From positions 104,733,054 to 104,797,053 of the forward strand of contig CM041083.1 of assembly GCA_023079485.1 (NCBI GenBank): 64,000 nucleotides of DNA. The letters are read 5' to 3'. The notes under the pieces are model-generated. The model saw only the letters and a program-made list of their open reading frames with translations, was not told the origin of the DNA and made no database searches. The translations under genes and the position numbers were made by a program. Positions 11,802 through 25,400 of this stretch are shown here, piece after piece. Origin of the DNA: Archilochus colubris (Eukaryota; Chordata; Aves; Apodiformes; Trochilidae). Position 1 is the first letter of the stretch. Each line of letters begins with the position of its first letter.

Positions 11802-14800
11802 GTATACATTCTTGTTATTTTTTTAATATTGAAGGAAAATAAAGAAAAGAAAACAAAGAATCAATATACAGTGGGTGAGGTAATAATAATGAGGTTATAG
11901 TTTTACATTTTTTTTCCAGAAAAGCCTTTAAGTCATTGCAAGATGGACATATATAGACAGTGTAGGAATATACTGCAATGTAAAGACATATATAGAGCCA
12001 AGCTGCAAAACATGATGGTCAAGATAAGCCACAATTGTGACCTCTGAGTCATAAGGGGAATTATATTTTAGCTGCACTAAAGTAGCTAGTCACAAGAAAA
12101 ATGCACTATGGAGCTAGGGACTGACCTTAACAGTCTTATGAGAGTACTCTAAGGACTCACTATTCTTCCTCTGAAAATTAACCTTTCACATGGGTGTTCT
12201 AGGAAGTGCCAAGGCCAATATAAACTTACAACAAAGTGAGAAGAAACAGATTACTTAAATAAATATGCTTGTATGAAGTCAAACTCATAATTTTGAAAAG
12301 TCTGACTATTCATAACGGTATAGTGAATCTAGTATCTAGTTCAACATATTTCTGTCCTCATAACGAGCTAGTGCCTCTGTGTGCTGAAAGAATATAAATA
12401 TGGAAAAGCATTGTAAATAATTGTCCTATTTTTTCCATGGCTAATTTTACCACAGTAATTTTAGAATTCATTATAATACTTAAGAAATAAGATAACAAAT
12501 TTGCATGCATCTCTACTCTAGAAACATATTTTCTTTAAGAACAGGCATACAGATTATCTTTAATTGTTTCTCAATAATTTTATACAGAGAACTTAGGGAA
12601 CTAATGAACTTAGTAAGGAAACTAATGATATATTGTACAGATTTATTTCCATGTTAGGCTTCCTTACTTTGACCCACGATGTTTTTATTCATATCTCTAG
12701 TTCTTTCTTTTTTCACAACATCACATTATGTGGAAAAAAGGGAGCACACCTTGGTCCATTTAAATTTACTTGGTTTTGCCCTTCATTCTAACTTGGAAAT
12801 ACACCCTAATTTCTGTTCTTGTAGCATAAATTTTAAGGAAAATATTACCTCTTTTGATTTTGGTGGGGCAAACAATTTGGGTGGATCTGTTATCCAAAGG
12901 AACTGGCCCAAATTTTACATTAATTCCTTAGAAGCCATTGGATTCCATTTTACAAATGATACATTTCTTTAAAGTTCTTAACAGTTGGTTTTATATGGAT
13001 TTTCCTGTAAGGGTCAAGAGATTAAAGTGTAAAAGGGTAGAACATTTTCTACTCTAGTGGTTAATTTATCTTAGTTTTACCATTTTTGTCCTTTTACATG
13101 TAAGTTCCTTTCTACTCCCTTTTAAATGCTTTTGTAGAATTTCCTTCAAAGAACAAACTTAGTTAGAGGTTGGTCTTTTTTTTTCCCCCCACAGAGCTAT
13201 CTACTTTATTCATTCCACTTGCCTTAAATAGATTCCACACAGAACTAATGTTAAATAACTGCAGTCAGAAAAATTTGAATTCTTTCAGAGTGAACATTAA
13301 CCATATTTGCCCTTTTAAAACACCACGTACGTAGAGAAAAATATGCAGACAACTCTGACCTCAATCTCATATATACATGTTTTATACATAAGCCCTTTAT
13401 AAGTGTTTACAGTGCAAGATGGCTTTAACAGCTCATGTTATCAGAGAACTCAGACATTAAATTTGATGGGGTAAGTTCTAATTTGTATGTAATTCCTACA
13501 GTATTCAGAAGAAAAAAAAATGGATAAGCAACTTGTTGGTTTATATAATGGATTTGGATCTTCATTATGAGTAATTTTGTAGTAAAAAATGAATGAGCAA
13601 TCACTGTTTCATGATGAGGAAATGACCACCAGTGGAGCTCAAGCCAAGTTATTTCTGGCAGCCCTTAATATTAAGGCTATAATAAAGGGTCAGAAATTTA
13701 GCTCTAGACACTTTGATCAATACAGTGTAGATATATACATATGTATACGTATAGATATTATTTTTACCATAGGTAGAATTATTTACTGTGCATTTGATTG
13801 TAATTAGTATCTCACATCTAGAAATAGATAGTTTTACATGTCCTTGCATCTCACTATGAAGTTATATTTAATAAAAAAAAAAAGCATATTTATTTTTAGA
13901 GATAAAACTAAGACATGAGATTTCCCCAGATGTGATTACATTCAGATGCCATGTTTTGTTTTATTTTATGCTCACAATTAAATACATATATGAATTCCAT
14001 AGGTAAAATAGAGTGCGTAGAATAGGTTAGGTGGAGATTTTAAATATAAAAACTTATCTTCATATCTTCAAGTCTGTTTTAGCAATCTGACTGTAAGCTC
14101 AAAGTCAAATTTGTCTGTTTCGATTACTTCACTTAGGGCACCAGATTTAGCTGCACATACATGTTGAAAAACAAACATATGCATGCATAATACTAACCAA
14201 CTGTGTTTTTTCCTGGGCATGAAAGTAAAGCAGATCACTACCTGACATTTTTTAAATCTGAAAGGTACACAGATACTGAGGGTACAATTAATTTATGCAA
14301 ATAGATTATAGGAAGATGACCAGTTAAAATACAAATACAATGTTTCAAATTTATGTTAAGGGCAGACACTGCAGCAGACAACCGTTTTTCAATGTTTCTG
14401 ACCTTTGAATGACCAGTGTATGTTCCGGTTCATATTTTACATGTCTTAATAATTGCGTTCCTTACATTGTATTCATATTCCATAAGAGAAAATATGTTGG
14501 TGTATCCCATTCTAAATTTCTCATGTAGTTTCAGCTTTTTTGATCTGTTTTAATAGTGCAACAAATGTAAAGATTGTTTAGTACAATTTTCTTTTTCCAG
14601 TTTGGAAAACGATTCGTTTGAAGCTTACATTTTATGACTAATGGACCCCGTAGATCTATCAGCCTCCTTCATGAAAAATTCCCACTACAAGGAAGCTGCC
14701 CTAATGAAGTTGTGAGAATTTTGCTTTTGAATTTAAAGTTGAAAGGATTGGATTGTGGAAGTTTTTTTCATGAAGGACTTGAAAGATTAAAATTCTTTCT

Positions 14801-15110
14801 ACTTGATCATTAATATAATTTTCCTTTTTTTTCATTGTAAGTCTTCCTCAATAGCATAGGAGATACATCTATGAATTATAAAATCTAGCTATTATGAAGT
14901 CGTTAATTTTAATTTTCCCTATAAAGGAGTAATTATTTTAAAGTTAAAGTTAATCATTAATACAAGCTTTTAATTTAGTAAAATTAAATCTCCAATAAAT
15001 ACCTGTCTTGTGGTTTACACTTACTTAAAAAAAAAATAATTCGATTTGCTAATAATCTGAAAATAAGAGATATACAAGAACTAGGGGAGGACATGAAGTA
15101 AAAACCATAG

Positions 15111-15179
15111 CACTGTCTTGAAGATGATATTCATAGCTGATAGATGATCACTTCACTGTCTTGAAGATGATATTCATAG
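15111..15179 (+). repeat. Tandem duplication, 43-bp period
   Basis: The 26-bp word beginning CACTGTCTTGAAGATGATAT occurs at 15111-15136 and again, identically, at 15154-15179. The 17 bases between complete a 43-bp unit. Identity of the two copies suggests a recent local duplication or a conserved word. Confidence 0.9.
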
Positions 15180-16283
15180 ATGATATTCCAGATGATCTCT
15201 GGATTCCCACTACCCACAAACACTAGAACAGGTATACACACATATACACACAAAATAAATAAATAACTAAATAAGAGCCAGGAGAGTAGCTGTCATTCCT
15301 GTATTCATGTGAGAGATACATTTTCTTTGATTAAATCTAAAAGTGTTTTTTTGGATGAAGAAGAGACAACATGGCAAAGGCTAAATTCAGTAGAAAGGCT
15401 TGTGAATTAGTGAAGCCAGCTCCTGTTTGTGCTGCCCAAAATGAAATGAACATGGATAAAGGCTTCTATTTCTGTCACTGTAGTTAGATAGAACAGATAG
15501 GCCTTCTCTTTCTATATAGGTTTTAGTACATAATCTGCACAATATCCTGGTCAGGATTATAATTATCTGAAGAAATGGCCCCAGAGGTGGAGGATGCACA
15601 GGAAAATCTGTGGGTAGAGCTCTTTCCCTCTGCAAGCCAGGTCTTCTGCTCTACAGCTGCAATTAAAGGATGTAGCACATCACCTGTTCTTCCTTCAGTG
15701 CCAGAACTTTGCCCAGATCCTAGGCCTGATCCAGCAGCTTTATAGTCCTATCCCATGCCAAAAGGTTGAGAAAATGGGACAACAAGGCCAGGCTTCTCTG
15801 TCTTGAATTCAGTTTCCTTTGTGGTACTCATAAAAGTTTTTGATCATTGCTCCAGACCATCTTCTCCTCCTCTTAGTTTCTCAACCTCAGCATCTCAGTT
15901 CTGCACCCACTGCATTTCTCTGCAGTCAGGAATCACCACTCAGTAACCCCATATTTATTCCTAAACCCTGTGAAAGACTGCAACTGCTTCTATCATCTTC
16001 TATTGCATACTTCAGGCAAGCAGTTCATCTGCCTTGTTCCCAATGCTTTGGAAAACTCTCAGCGTCTGGAAAGTCTGTTTGTCCTTGAAGGAAAGGAAAA
16101 GAGAGAAGAGGGTACCAAGTTTACTTCTTTCTGTTTCTTCTAATATCAAATTATGATCTAATAATTATTATGATTAATTCTGTCTGTTTTTACACATTTC
16201 ACTTTTCTACCATGCTCTAGCCAATTGATGTTTTCCTCTAAGCAGCTTTCCCCTGCCCCTGTATTTTCTTATTCTTTCGGAAC

Positions 16284-16357
16284 GAATCTATAAAATTAAA
16301 AAGTAAATAATAATTAAATAATTTTTAAATAATTTAAAAAATAATTAAATTATTTCA
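16284..16357. repeat. AT-only low-complexity run
   Basis: Almost uninterrupted A/T with repeated TAATTAAAT and TTTAAATAAT words, immediately 5' of the next CR1 copy. Confidence 0.8.
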
Positions 16358-16375
16358 TCTTGTTAGCTTCCTAAG

Positions 16376-17041
16376 TCATAGAATCATAGAATAGCTCAGG
16401 TTGGAATAGACTTTGAAAGATCACCAGGTCAGCCCTGGTGTGGGAAAGGGAGCCTACATGAGATAATCTAGCACCCTGTTCAGATGCACCCTGGAAAACT
16501 CTAGTGATAGGGACTCTACCACATCTTTTGGAAGACTGTTCCAGTGAATGATTGTTCTCACTGTCAAAAGTTATTATATCAACATGAAACCTCTCCTAGT
16601 ATAGTTCGAAACTACTGTCCCTTGTACCCTCTATGTGGCTCCTTGTGAAGAGAATTCCCATGTCCTCTGTGCAGCCTCTTTTAAAATACTGGAAAATTGA
16701 GGAGGTTTCTCTGAACCTTCTCTTCCCCAGGTTGAAAAGACCTCCCTTCAGCCTTTCCTCCTGGGGCAGGTTCTAAAGCCCTTTGATCATCTTCATGGCT
16801 TTCCTTTGGACTCTTTCCAATCTGTCCATGACTTTTTGGAATTGTAGGAACCAGAACTGGACACAGTGCTCCAGATGTGACGTGACAAGTGCTGAGTAGA
16901 GTGGGATGATAACTTCTCTATCTCTGCTGGTAACAGCCCTGCAGATCCAGCCCAGCATCTAATTTGCCTTTATTGCTGCAGAAATACATTGCTGGTTTAT
17001 GTTCAGCTTGTCTACCAGACCCCCAAGTCCCTTTCAGCAAC
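16376..17041 (-). mobile_element. CR1 LINE 3' fragment, minus strand
   Basis: Starts on the plus strand with TCATAGAATCATAGAAT, the reverse complement of the CR1 3' repeat tail. It continues with the block for 'aggttggaatagactttgaaagatca', the pyrimidine-rich 3' UTR and the C-terminal ORF2 blocks. The minus-strand frame 16958-16773 keeps [19 protein letters not shown] and [16 protein letters not shown], corresponding to the CR1 phrases [18 protein letters not shown] and LERVQRRAMKMI. It is 5'-truncated inside ORF2 near 17041. Confidence 0.95.
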
Positions 17042-20009
17042 GTCACATGGAAACAGATAACAAAATTCTAACATGATACTTGAAAAAGATAAAATAAAGT
17101 TATTCCCAATTTAGTAGCTTTCATTGGTAATGTAGGGAGAAAGTCCTTTTTAAACTATCTGGTAAGGTCCAAATGAATGTTAATTCATGGGTACTCTTAT
17201 GCAGTATAACTCTTCTAATTCAAATTTATTACTGAGATTTAATTGAAGGTTAAGGAATGTTAATATATTTTCTTCATATAAGAAAGATTTTGATTTTGTT
17301 TTTTCTAGCTTAATAAATGATGGAAGACTCTTTATTCATTTAGTATATTCATTCAAAATTTTGTGACCTTAAAAATTGTTGTCCCTACATATTGATATTC
17401 CTTTAAGCCTTACCAGAAGAAAACTTATAAAATTAATATTAAATAATTTTCAAGAACTTAACATTTGCATTTTTAGTATGAGAAATCATGAAAACTGTGC
17501 TTGGGAATTTTCAAAACTAATAGGAAAACAGTTCCACAGATGCCTGAATTTCATCAGTGAGCTGAGTGGCTGCCTACTCTAACCAGCTTTATAAACACCA
17601 GCTATAAAGAATAACATTTGTATTTTCCTTTATTTTGCAATTGAATGCTATTACAACTCTATTTCTGAAATATTGTTATATTTCTGTTATAATATAGAAT
17701 TTTAATTTTTTACTGACAAGTAAAGACAAGTGTAAATTTTACCTGTCATACAATCTGATTATTTGTTTTTTGCTATATTTATACCCATGTGTCCAGAAAA
17801 CCTACACTGAAGAATGTTATCAGAGATCCACACAAAATACCTTCCAGCCATATCACACATCAGTAGATTTTCTTCACACTTATCTGACTTTTCTGTGTTC
17901 CAGAATCCACATTTACATGTTTTGCTTTCAGAATGTGCTTTTCAGCACTTATTGTTCATAGCAGGTTAAAAAAATAAAACATTTTTATATTCTCTCTAAT
18001 TTCCTTTATACCTTGAAAGATTTGCATGGTTTTAACTCAGACTGGAACTGCTGATTTGTGATTAGATGACAATGACCCAAGACAGCACTTACGTTGGCAA
18101 CATTAGAAGTAATACATGAAAATTACTTTCACAGGGATTAAGTCTTCTTAACCAATTTTAATGATGTATTAGGCTCAGATATTTTTTCTTGAATATCAGG
18201 CATCTTCTTTGTCCCTGTTTCTCTACAGAAGCAAAAAAAGTTCTGATTTCAGTTACAGAATTCAAGTATTGGTTCACTGAAATAGGAAAAGCTAAAATAG
18301 CTTAGTGGAAAGATGAATTACAGCTACATATTCAAAGCTAGAAAGATACTCTGAATGAAATGAAAGAATTATAATTACCCAACAGAGTTGCTTCAGGCAC
18401 GTATATTTGAAGCATTTTATACCTTATACAACTTCTTCATTAAATACATTAATAACCTTGAACTGACCAAAATACAAAGCCTAGAATTTGTTTTATTGCA
18501 AATGCCTATAAAAGCTCCTAGTAACTTCTCATTTCAGACATTTAAACTACAATCTGTTCATATCCATGCTGTCCCATTGAGATCATCATTAGGGAAGATG
18601 TTTGGGTACTACCTGAAGATAATTCAGAAGTATTTTTCCTGAATTGTGAGCATCAGTATTATCATTAAAATTATTGTCAGTGAAACCAAAATGTACTGGT
18701 GTAAAGAGAACTTCTATTAACTACTGTAATTATGAATTCCATTAAATCTTTTATTTTCATATAGTAAACAGAATTCACTACGGTTCAGTGAGATTATCAG
18801 ACACTTCAATTACCATGTTACAAGTGCATTTAAAGGTCCAAACAAAATCCAAGTATATGAACTGAACACACACAAAGACATACAGAGTTTCTGCACCAAG
18901 GAAGTTATGTACTGTAGAGGAGAGTCAGGAAAAGGGAACAGAGTGGTAATAAAAGAATAAAAATTAACAAATGCTCATAGAAGCTCATATCCAAGAACAG
19001 CACCAAATTCCCAATAGGACACTCTCCTAATTTTTCTCTTGTAAAACCACATCTATCCTGCTAATACTTCATAGTATATATGTTTAGGAAATAGAATGTT
19101 ATTTACACACATTTATGTTTTTGGTAGTGATGACTTTTTATTACTCCCCTATATACTTAACATAGCTGTCTTCTTTTGTCACAGCCCATCTCTGACTTTC
19201 TGAAAGACAGATTTGTGACAGGAACCTGAGATCTCTTTAACTTCTAATTATCTACTGTCTGTATCTTAAAAAAATCCACTAACATCAGAAACATCAAGGT
19301 TCTTCAAAAGATTGGTTGATGATAATATGACATACAACAATCTATGTAACTGCACCTCAATCAAGCTTCTCTTAGAAGCCCTGTAGCAAATTGTTCTTTC
19401 AGTTATCATAACAATAACACTGACTACATCTCTCATCTAGCATTCCTCTGCAAGCAGGGATAAAGAAAAGAAAACGTCCCATCTTTAGAAAGTTTTGGTG
19501 TTTTTAAATATGTCTCCTAGAATAAAAAATCTAGGCAATATTTCAGGCTTTTATATTATGTAAAGCAATAAAACAAAAGCATATATTTCAAAGGAAAACT
19601 CAGAAAATTGAAATGTCTTCCTGATTACACATTCAGTATTTTATGGGTTTGAGGTTTTATTTTATATTTTTTTTATATATCATTTTTCAAGTTTTAAACT
19701 TATCAAGAGATAAATGGGAAATTTTAGGCCTACAAATATTCCCCGTGGTTTTCCACTGTGGTATTTAGCACAGATATTTCTACAATTGTGTTATACTGAG
19801 AGAATTTTGTGCTAAATTAGCCTGAAATTTTCTCGTGTTTTACCTATGTAGAGATAGATATAAAACGGGATCAAGGGGCAAGGCATTTCAGAAACTACCC
19901 AATCTGTCTTAAACATTGAGTTGTACCAGCACAGTTACCTATCTCTTCAGTGGCCTTAAGCTATCACGATAGGGATTTGTGTGTTCTAAATTATATGAAA
20001 TGAGTCCTT

Positions 20010-20031
20010 TATGCATACTTAAGTATGCATA
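20010..20031. repeat. 22-bp perfect palindrome
   Basis: The core ATGCATACTTAAGTATGCAT (20011-20030) is flanked by T and A, giving 22 bp equal to its own reverse complement with no spacer. It lies about 110 bp before the inverted repeat at 20141. Confidence 0.9.
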
Positions 20032-20140
20032 CAGATACACACAGAGAAACATGAAAGTAATCAACTAAAATATCCTTGATTTGAATGACTCTGCCACTTC
20101 AGATCAGAATTATACATCATCAGTCTGTCTGTGGTTTTAG

Positions 20141-20181
20141 ACAAGGCTACAATAACAGGACAAGTCTGATTGTAGCCTTGT
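20141..20181. repeat. Inverted repeat, 13-bp perfect arms, 15-nt loop
   Basis: Left arm ACAAGGCTACAAT (20141-20153) and right arm ATTGTAGCCTTGT (20169-20181) are exact reverse complements around the 15-nt spacer AACAGGACAAGTCTG. Two spacings of ACAAG also make it a possible short tandem element. It could fold as a cruciform or RNA hairpin; no family is recognised. Confidence 0.9.
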
Positions 20182-21204
20182 TTTGCAAAAAACAAATCAC
20201 TCTCACACCTTGTATGATAGTATAACAAGACAAGAACAGTTGAGACCTTCCCAAAAAATAAGAAATACATGAAAAGTCCCATGCTTTCACACTAAATACC
20301 TAGAGATAATTTGAAGTTGTTTAGTCATGATAAATCACACACTTCTGGACAAACTTTCAAACTTTATCACAATTGACCCCTTCATTTTACTCAGGATTCT
20401 CCCTTTCCTCCGCTCCTCATTTCCTAACACATCAATGACACTTCTCCCTGTAATTTAGGAGCTCAGGACCTTCCTCTTTCTGATCTCTCATTTCTGGGTC
20501 CTCTAACTGTAATCCAGGAAGGAGTTCAGGTCAGTTTCCCAAAAAGAGAGACAATAAGCACATCTTCTTCAGTAGCTCTTCACCTTATACTGTGAAAATC
20601 ATAACTGTCTGTCACTGGTTTCACACATATCTCCTTGAGAAACAGATCAGGGAACCTACAACATTACAGTTTGCTCAAAGAGCCAAAACCTGTATAGAGA
20701 GCACTAATTAACCAAGAGTCAGATTCTGATACATTTAAAATAACAAGATGTTTTCATATCCTACTCGGTTATTGTATCAAAAACCAGAAATTGGATCTGT
20801 AGCAACCTGTAACATTTAATTATTACTATCCCAGCTATTAGTACTGTACCACAAACTTGTGAAGCTATCAGTTGTTTGTTGTGGTAACTAATCTAGTTTA
20901 AGACCAGTGCCAACAAATAAATGTTTCTGAAATGTTGCTCAGCAATTTCTTCAAGAAAAAATATTGTAGGGCAATAACTGCATGACAATAGGATCAGATG
21001 ATACTTGCAAAGTAGTACTTAAGTACTGTCATCATTCCATTTATATCTACCAAAATAATCATTCTGCTCAACCATTCCAGTAACCAAGTTGAATTATTTT
21101 GCAGTTTATAGTCGGAATTGTACAGTTTTATTTGTCAGTCATAATTAAAAAAAAATTAATAATTACTAAACTGTTATTGTTGTTAAATAGCAATTATTGC
21201 CTTT

Positions 21205-21264
21205 ATCTGTTTAACCAACAAATAAAATATTATTATCTGTTTAACCAACAAATAAAATATTATT
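21205..21264 (+). repeat. Perfect 30-bp tandem duplication
   Basis: The unit starting ATCTGTTTAACCAACAAATA occupies 21205-21234 and is repeated exactly at 21235-21264. Zero differences between the copies point to a recent slippage or local duplication event. Confidence 0.95.
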
Positions 21265-21343
21265 AGTACACTAGTTCATATTATGCTTCTTGGCCTTATG
21301 GCTTTTTAGAAACAAAGTCAAGCAATGGTTAGGGGAAAAAAAA

Positions 21344-21364
21344 AGAGAGAGAGAGAGAGAGAGA
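21344..21364. repeat. (GA)n microsatellite
   Basis: About ten AG units directly after an A8 tract. Confidence 0.9.
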
Positions 21365-21799
21365 AGCAGGACTGTGGGACTGCAGATATTGACTTTATTA
21401 AAGACTGATTGTCCTGAAGTAAATTTATATTTTAAATTTCTCATATAAATGGGAAAAGTTTTATAAATTATTTGCATTTTAAAACATATGAATTATGGAA
21501 GGAACTCAACAGAAGTTAAAATATTGTTGTCATATTTATTGGGCTGATATTCACAGGTAACTGCTTTACGAGCACTGAGGCAGTCCTGTGTGTTTATAAT
21601 ATTGAACAAATTATATTCCTCTCAGTTTTTGTACAAACACTGTCTGTAAAGATGGTTATATTGAAAGTATAGAAAAAAAATCTTCATCTTACATTATGGC
21701 CATTTTTACAATGTAGCAGGCACAAGAATAAAATACTCAGATGTTTTATTCTCCAAATATTACAATCAGAGCATAAATGAAAAAAATAGGCAAGGATCA

Positions 21800-22400
21800 A
21801 ATGGATTACACAGCAAGAGCACTTTTATTAAGTTTTTTACAGCTCTTTGTGCCTTTGTGCCCTGCTGGTGGGATGGGACCTCTCTGTGGAAGGATCTTTT
21901 TTTCTACTGTGCTGCTGTGGGACTGCAGTGCTTTGAAAGACACTCTTCTGAACAGTGATGAGGAGGTGTGGGAAACAAGATGCCCAAACTCAAAGGATGC
22001 TCTCTCCTCCTGCACCTGCATAGCTGTGCCTCCAGCTCTGGGAACCATGGCTTGGTGTTGGCTCATGCCAAAGCCTTGTGCTTGTGCTGCTGCCAGAGCA
22101 GTCAGAGCTGCATTGGCAGAGAGCATCATGACTGCAGAGCATGAGATTCACTTCCCTGGGACTGCCCTCAGGGCAAAGTGGTCTGGATGTCAGGACCTTA
22201 TTTGCCTGGAGCTACCAGGCAGCTGCTTCAGGCTCCCCATGGCACAAGAACTGTGTGCACAGCACACACTGGTTATCTGCCAAAAATCTGCCCAGATCCC
22301 AAGTGGTATTAGTCTTCTACTTTTTCTTCTTCCTCCTTTTATTGTGCAGCTCCCATGGGAACTACACTTAATTCTGTTGTCAAGCAGGTGGATATGACTC
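21800..22400. other. GC-richer island with long open frames on both strands and a minus-strand poly-A signal
   Basis: Base composition rises clearly above the flanks. A plus-strand frame stays open for 206 codons (21777-22397), long for this AT-rich window, and a minus-strand frame for 107 codons (22129-21806). On the minus strand AATAAA (21829-21824) is followed about 20 nt later by GTGCTCTTGCTGTGT, a GU-rich element typical of a cleavage site. On the plus strand a strong acceptor-like tract (CTTCTTCCTCCTTTTATTGTGCAG) ends near 22350. I recognise no protein. It could be a terminal exon of an unrecognised minus-strand transcript, an old LTR or retrocopy, or simply a GC-rich unique patch. Confidence 0.3.
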
Positions 22401-25400
22401 CATTAAACTGTTTATTGTTTCTTCCAATAACAGTTTATAAGCTAAGAGGAAAAAAAATTATATATATAGTTAAGAGCAAATCCTTCCCTTCTTTTTCCTT
22501 TGTGTAGCACTAAGGAAGTGCAAGGACGCAGAAAACAACTTGCACATCACAGTCTGTGTCATCAGGCCTGTGCATCTTCAGAGAGAGAAAGATTCTGAAA
22601 CATAGCTAGCATGTGGTGTTATCTTGACTCTCCTTAATTTATCAAATGTTAGACATTGGAAAATACCTAATTCACATTCATTAAAAACATCACCCCAAAT
22701 CTGTGTATGTATAAACAGGAATTCTGCAGTAACCTTTAGCAGAAGGAGGATTTCAATAATTATCTGTGCTCAGCAGAAATTTAGAAGTTGAGGAAACTAT
22801 TATACACGTACAGCTACTGGACCTAAGAGAACTTTGTTGCTAATTTGACAGAGGAGTTGTGACAGAATATGTATTGCTTGAGAAAGAAGCTGGTATTTTG
22901 CTCCTTGTGAAATTGGTATGTTTCAAATTGCCTTGCCTATTATCAAATTTTTCTTCCATTTTATTGACTTGTCATATATTTCAGTAGCTAATGGAGCCAC
23001 CTAAGAAAAACAAATAAACCAGGCAGGACTTCAGTCTTTAATCTAACACAGGTCATAGGGACCAAATTGCACTGTGTCACTGCTAGAGGCCACAGAATAT
23101 TCACAGTTCTGAGTATCTCAGCTCTTTGCTGGGGCTTTGGAAAAGACCTTCTGTACACTTTTCTTGGACATATGCTACAGATGGAAGAATAACCAGTGGA
23201 TAGGATAACTACAGAGAAGATTCCTACAGGAAATTCAAGTCAGTTAAAGCACTTGCCACAAAATAATGGCAATTGCTACAAGGTAACTAGCCAGTAGCTC
23301 TTAAAAGAAGGAAAGCAGTAGAGAGGAAAATAGTTTTAAAAGAAAAAAAAATGTTAGATAAGATTTTATCTCATTTTATTTGTTTGTTTCCAGTATGAGT
23401 TTTTCATCTTTCTGTCATTTCTTTCTCAGGAAATTTTCACTGTAATCTGCATAACCTACAGTATTAGATATTAAGAAAGGCTGGTTGGTAAATCCTTTGG
23501 AGTCTATGCCAAGTAATCTGGATCAGCAAGTTTCTTCTTTCCCACTCTCTCAATACCCTCTCTCTACCACTGGATAGAATAGGATTCTGTACCTAATTCC
23601 ATTTATCCTGAACAAGTGACAACACGGACTGTAAGAAATGGAAATTGCAAACCAGTTAGAACAGCTTTTTTTCTGTGTCTGCTCCAATCAGGTACCACCT
23701 CAGCATCCCATAGGTGCTGCTTTCACACCTGTGGTCATTCATGTGGTGTCCTACAGCAGCAGTGGTACTCTGCTCTTTGTCCCTGCCACCACATGCAGGC
23801 TCCTGGCTTTTCTTTCCTGCATACATTTTGGATCAGGTGTCAAATCTAAACATTTTTTTGTTCTTCCTCTATCTGGTTATTTTTTTATGTTTTCCCCCTT
23901 CTTTTTCTGTATTTGTAGAGATTGCTTGAGAATGCAACAGTCAGAAGGAAACATCATCACAAAAAGGGAAAGAGAATAATTAAAACTTCCTAGTTTGCAG
24001 TCTAAATTTAAGAAAAAAAATTGAAAATAAAATCACAAAGAGGAGAAGATGAAATGCTACTAAGATTTTTATTCTACTCTTCTGTATAGGTTAAAGGATA
24101 TTTGCAATTCAACACTCAAAAAAAAGATTTTATCTCTTAGTGATTGTTCAGGAAAAACAATTGCATTCTGACTACAAAAACTTGAGTATCAGGACTTCAG
24201 AGGTGTTTTTATTTTAATCCACTAAAAGAGGACTGAAAATTCTCCTAGAGAGATAATGCTATGCAGAATATATTCAGATATATTTACAAGATTAAAAAGA
24301 AAGAAAAAAGCAGCAAAACTGCTGCTCAGCTTATACTGTCTGGAGAATCAGAAACTATTATATTTCCAACTGCTGTTTAAACTCCAGGGATCATTTTCCA
24401 GTAAAATAGTAGTCAGAATAGATATATACATATTTTTTTAATCCCCAAAGGAGCAGAATATGGGTGAATTTATTACAGGCTTTTTGGGAGAGAAAACTCC
24501 AAATCCAAAACACAGAAACATGCAGCACATTTCAATGAACAAATTCATTCTTTTAATGTGAACTTCAAGTATCATAAGGGAAGAAAAAGTTTAATTAAAA
24601 TTAAGAAATAAACCCTGTATTTTAACCAAAACTAAAATCAACAAACAAACAAAAAAACCCCACTCAAATGCATACATTTATTTTTTGGCTCTAAACCTTC
24701 CTGGTTTTATGTAACTTGGACAAAACCCAGGAAACTTCTATAGGTAATAGGCAAAAAATATACATCTAAGAATTTGACCTGTTTTGGTCTAACACAACTT
24801 GTTTTGGAAAGAAGCCCAAAAGAGAAGAGAATCTGCCTGCAGTGAAGTGCCAGGTTGAGTTTATAGTCTGGTAATGTAAGAAAATATTCAAGGCAATGGA
24901 AGATAGTGACAGAGTGCTGCCTGCTGTAGCTGACATAGCTTTGGCTTAACATCCAAAGTTAAGAAGTCAACTTTTTTATTATTAATCATATCAGCCCTCT
25001 GATATCATTTTAGATGCTGGCAGGAAAAATACAAGTTAGGATAGATGTTTTCCAGCAATTGTCTTTCAGAAGTGGAATGAAACCAATTAACTCACGTCTT
25101 CTCTATTCAGGGACAAATTTAGGCCCCAGTCTTGCACCACACAAGCCTTCCTAGATCATCTGTTTCAGGATCATATTTATGTGATTAGACTAAGCCCTTT
25201 CTAAAAACATTTTTACAATAAATTGATATTAATAAAATATTTCCCTGATCAATCTTAATGTTTAAATAATTAAAAAAAAAACTATGCAAAAATTAATTAA
25301 TGAAGCATAAAATATTTTGGAACATACTTGCTAATAAGATAATACTACATTTGTGAAATTACCATTGATACTTAGGAATATCTTAAATGGCCCAGAATAA

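Larger units (their letters stand above)
7780..16375. other. Unique AT-rich sequence, 8.6 kb, no recognised gene
   Basis: No gene family is recognised. Landmarks: a short CAGAGA-type run at 8543-8570; a GC-richer patch at about 9790-10160; the splice-bounded hydrophobic segment at 11733-11801 (listed separately); a small direct duplication at 15111-15179; an ACAC/AAAT microsatellite-like run at 15235-15275; a GC-richer pyrimidine-rich patch at about 15640-16080; and AT-only low complexity at 16284-16357 directly before the next CR1. Confidence 0.6.

Noticed and set aside
16376..16392. Repeated ATCATAGA units here and at 38263-38285 as a possible repeat array
   Set aside because: They are the reverse-complemented terminal repeats of CR1, not an independent array and not CRISPR.
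23616..23979. Overlapping plus-strand frames of 71-113 codons
   Set aside because: No recognised family, no convincing splice bounds, and all three frames are partly open by composition.
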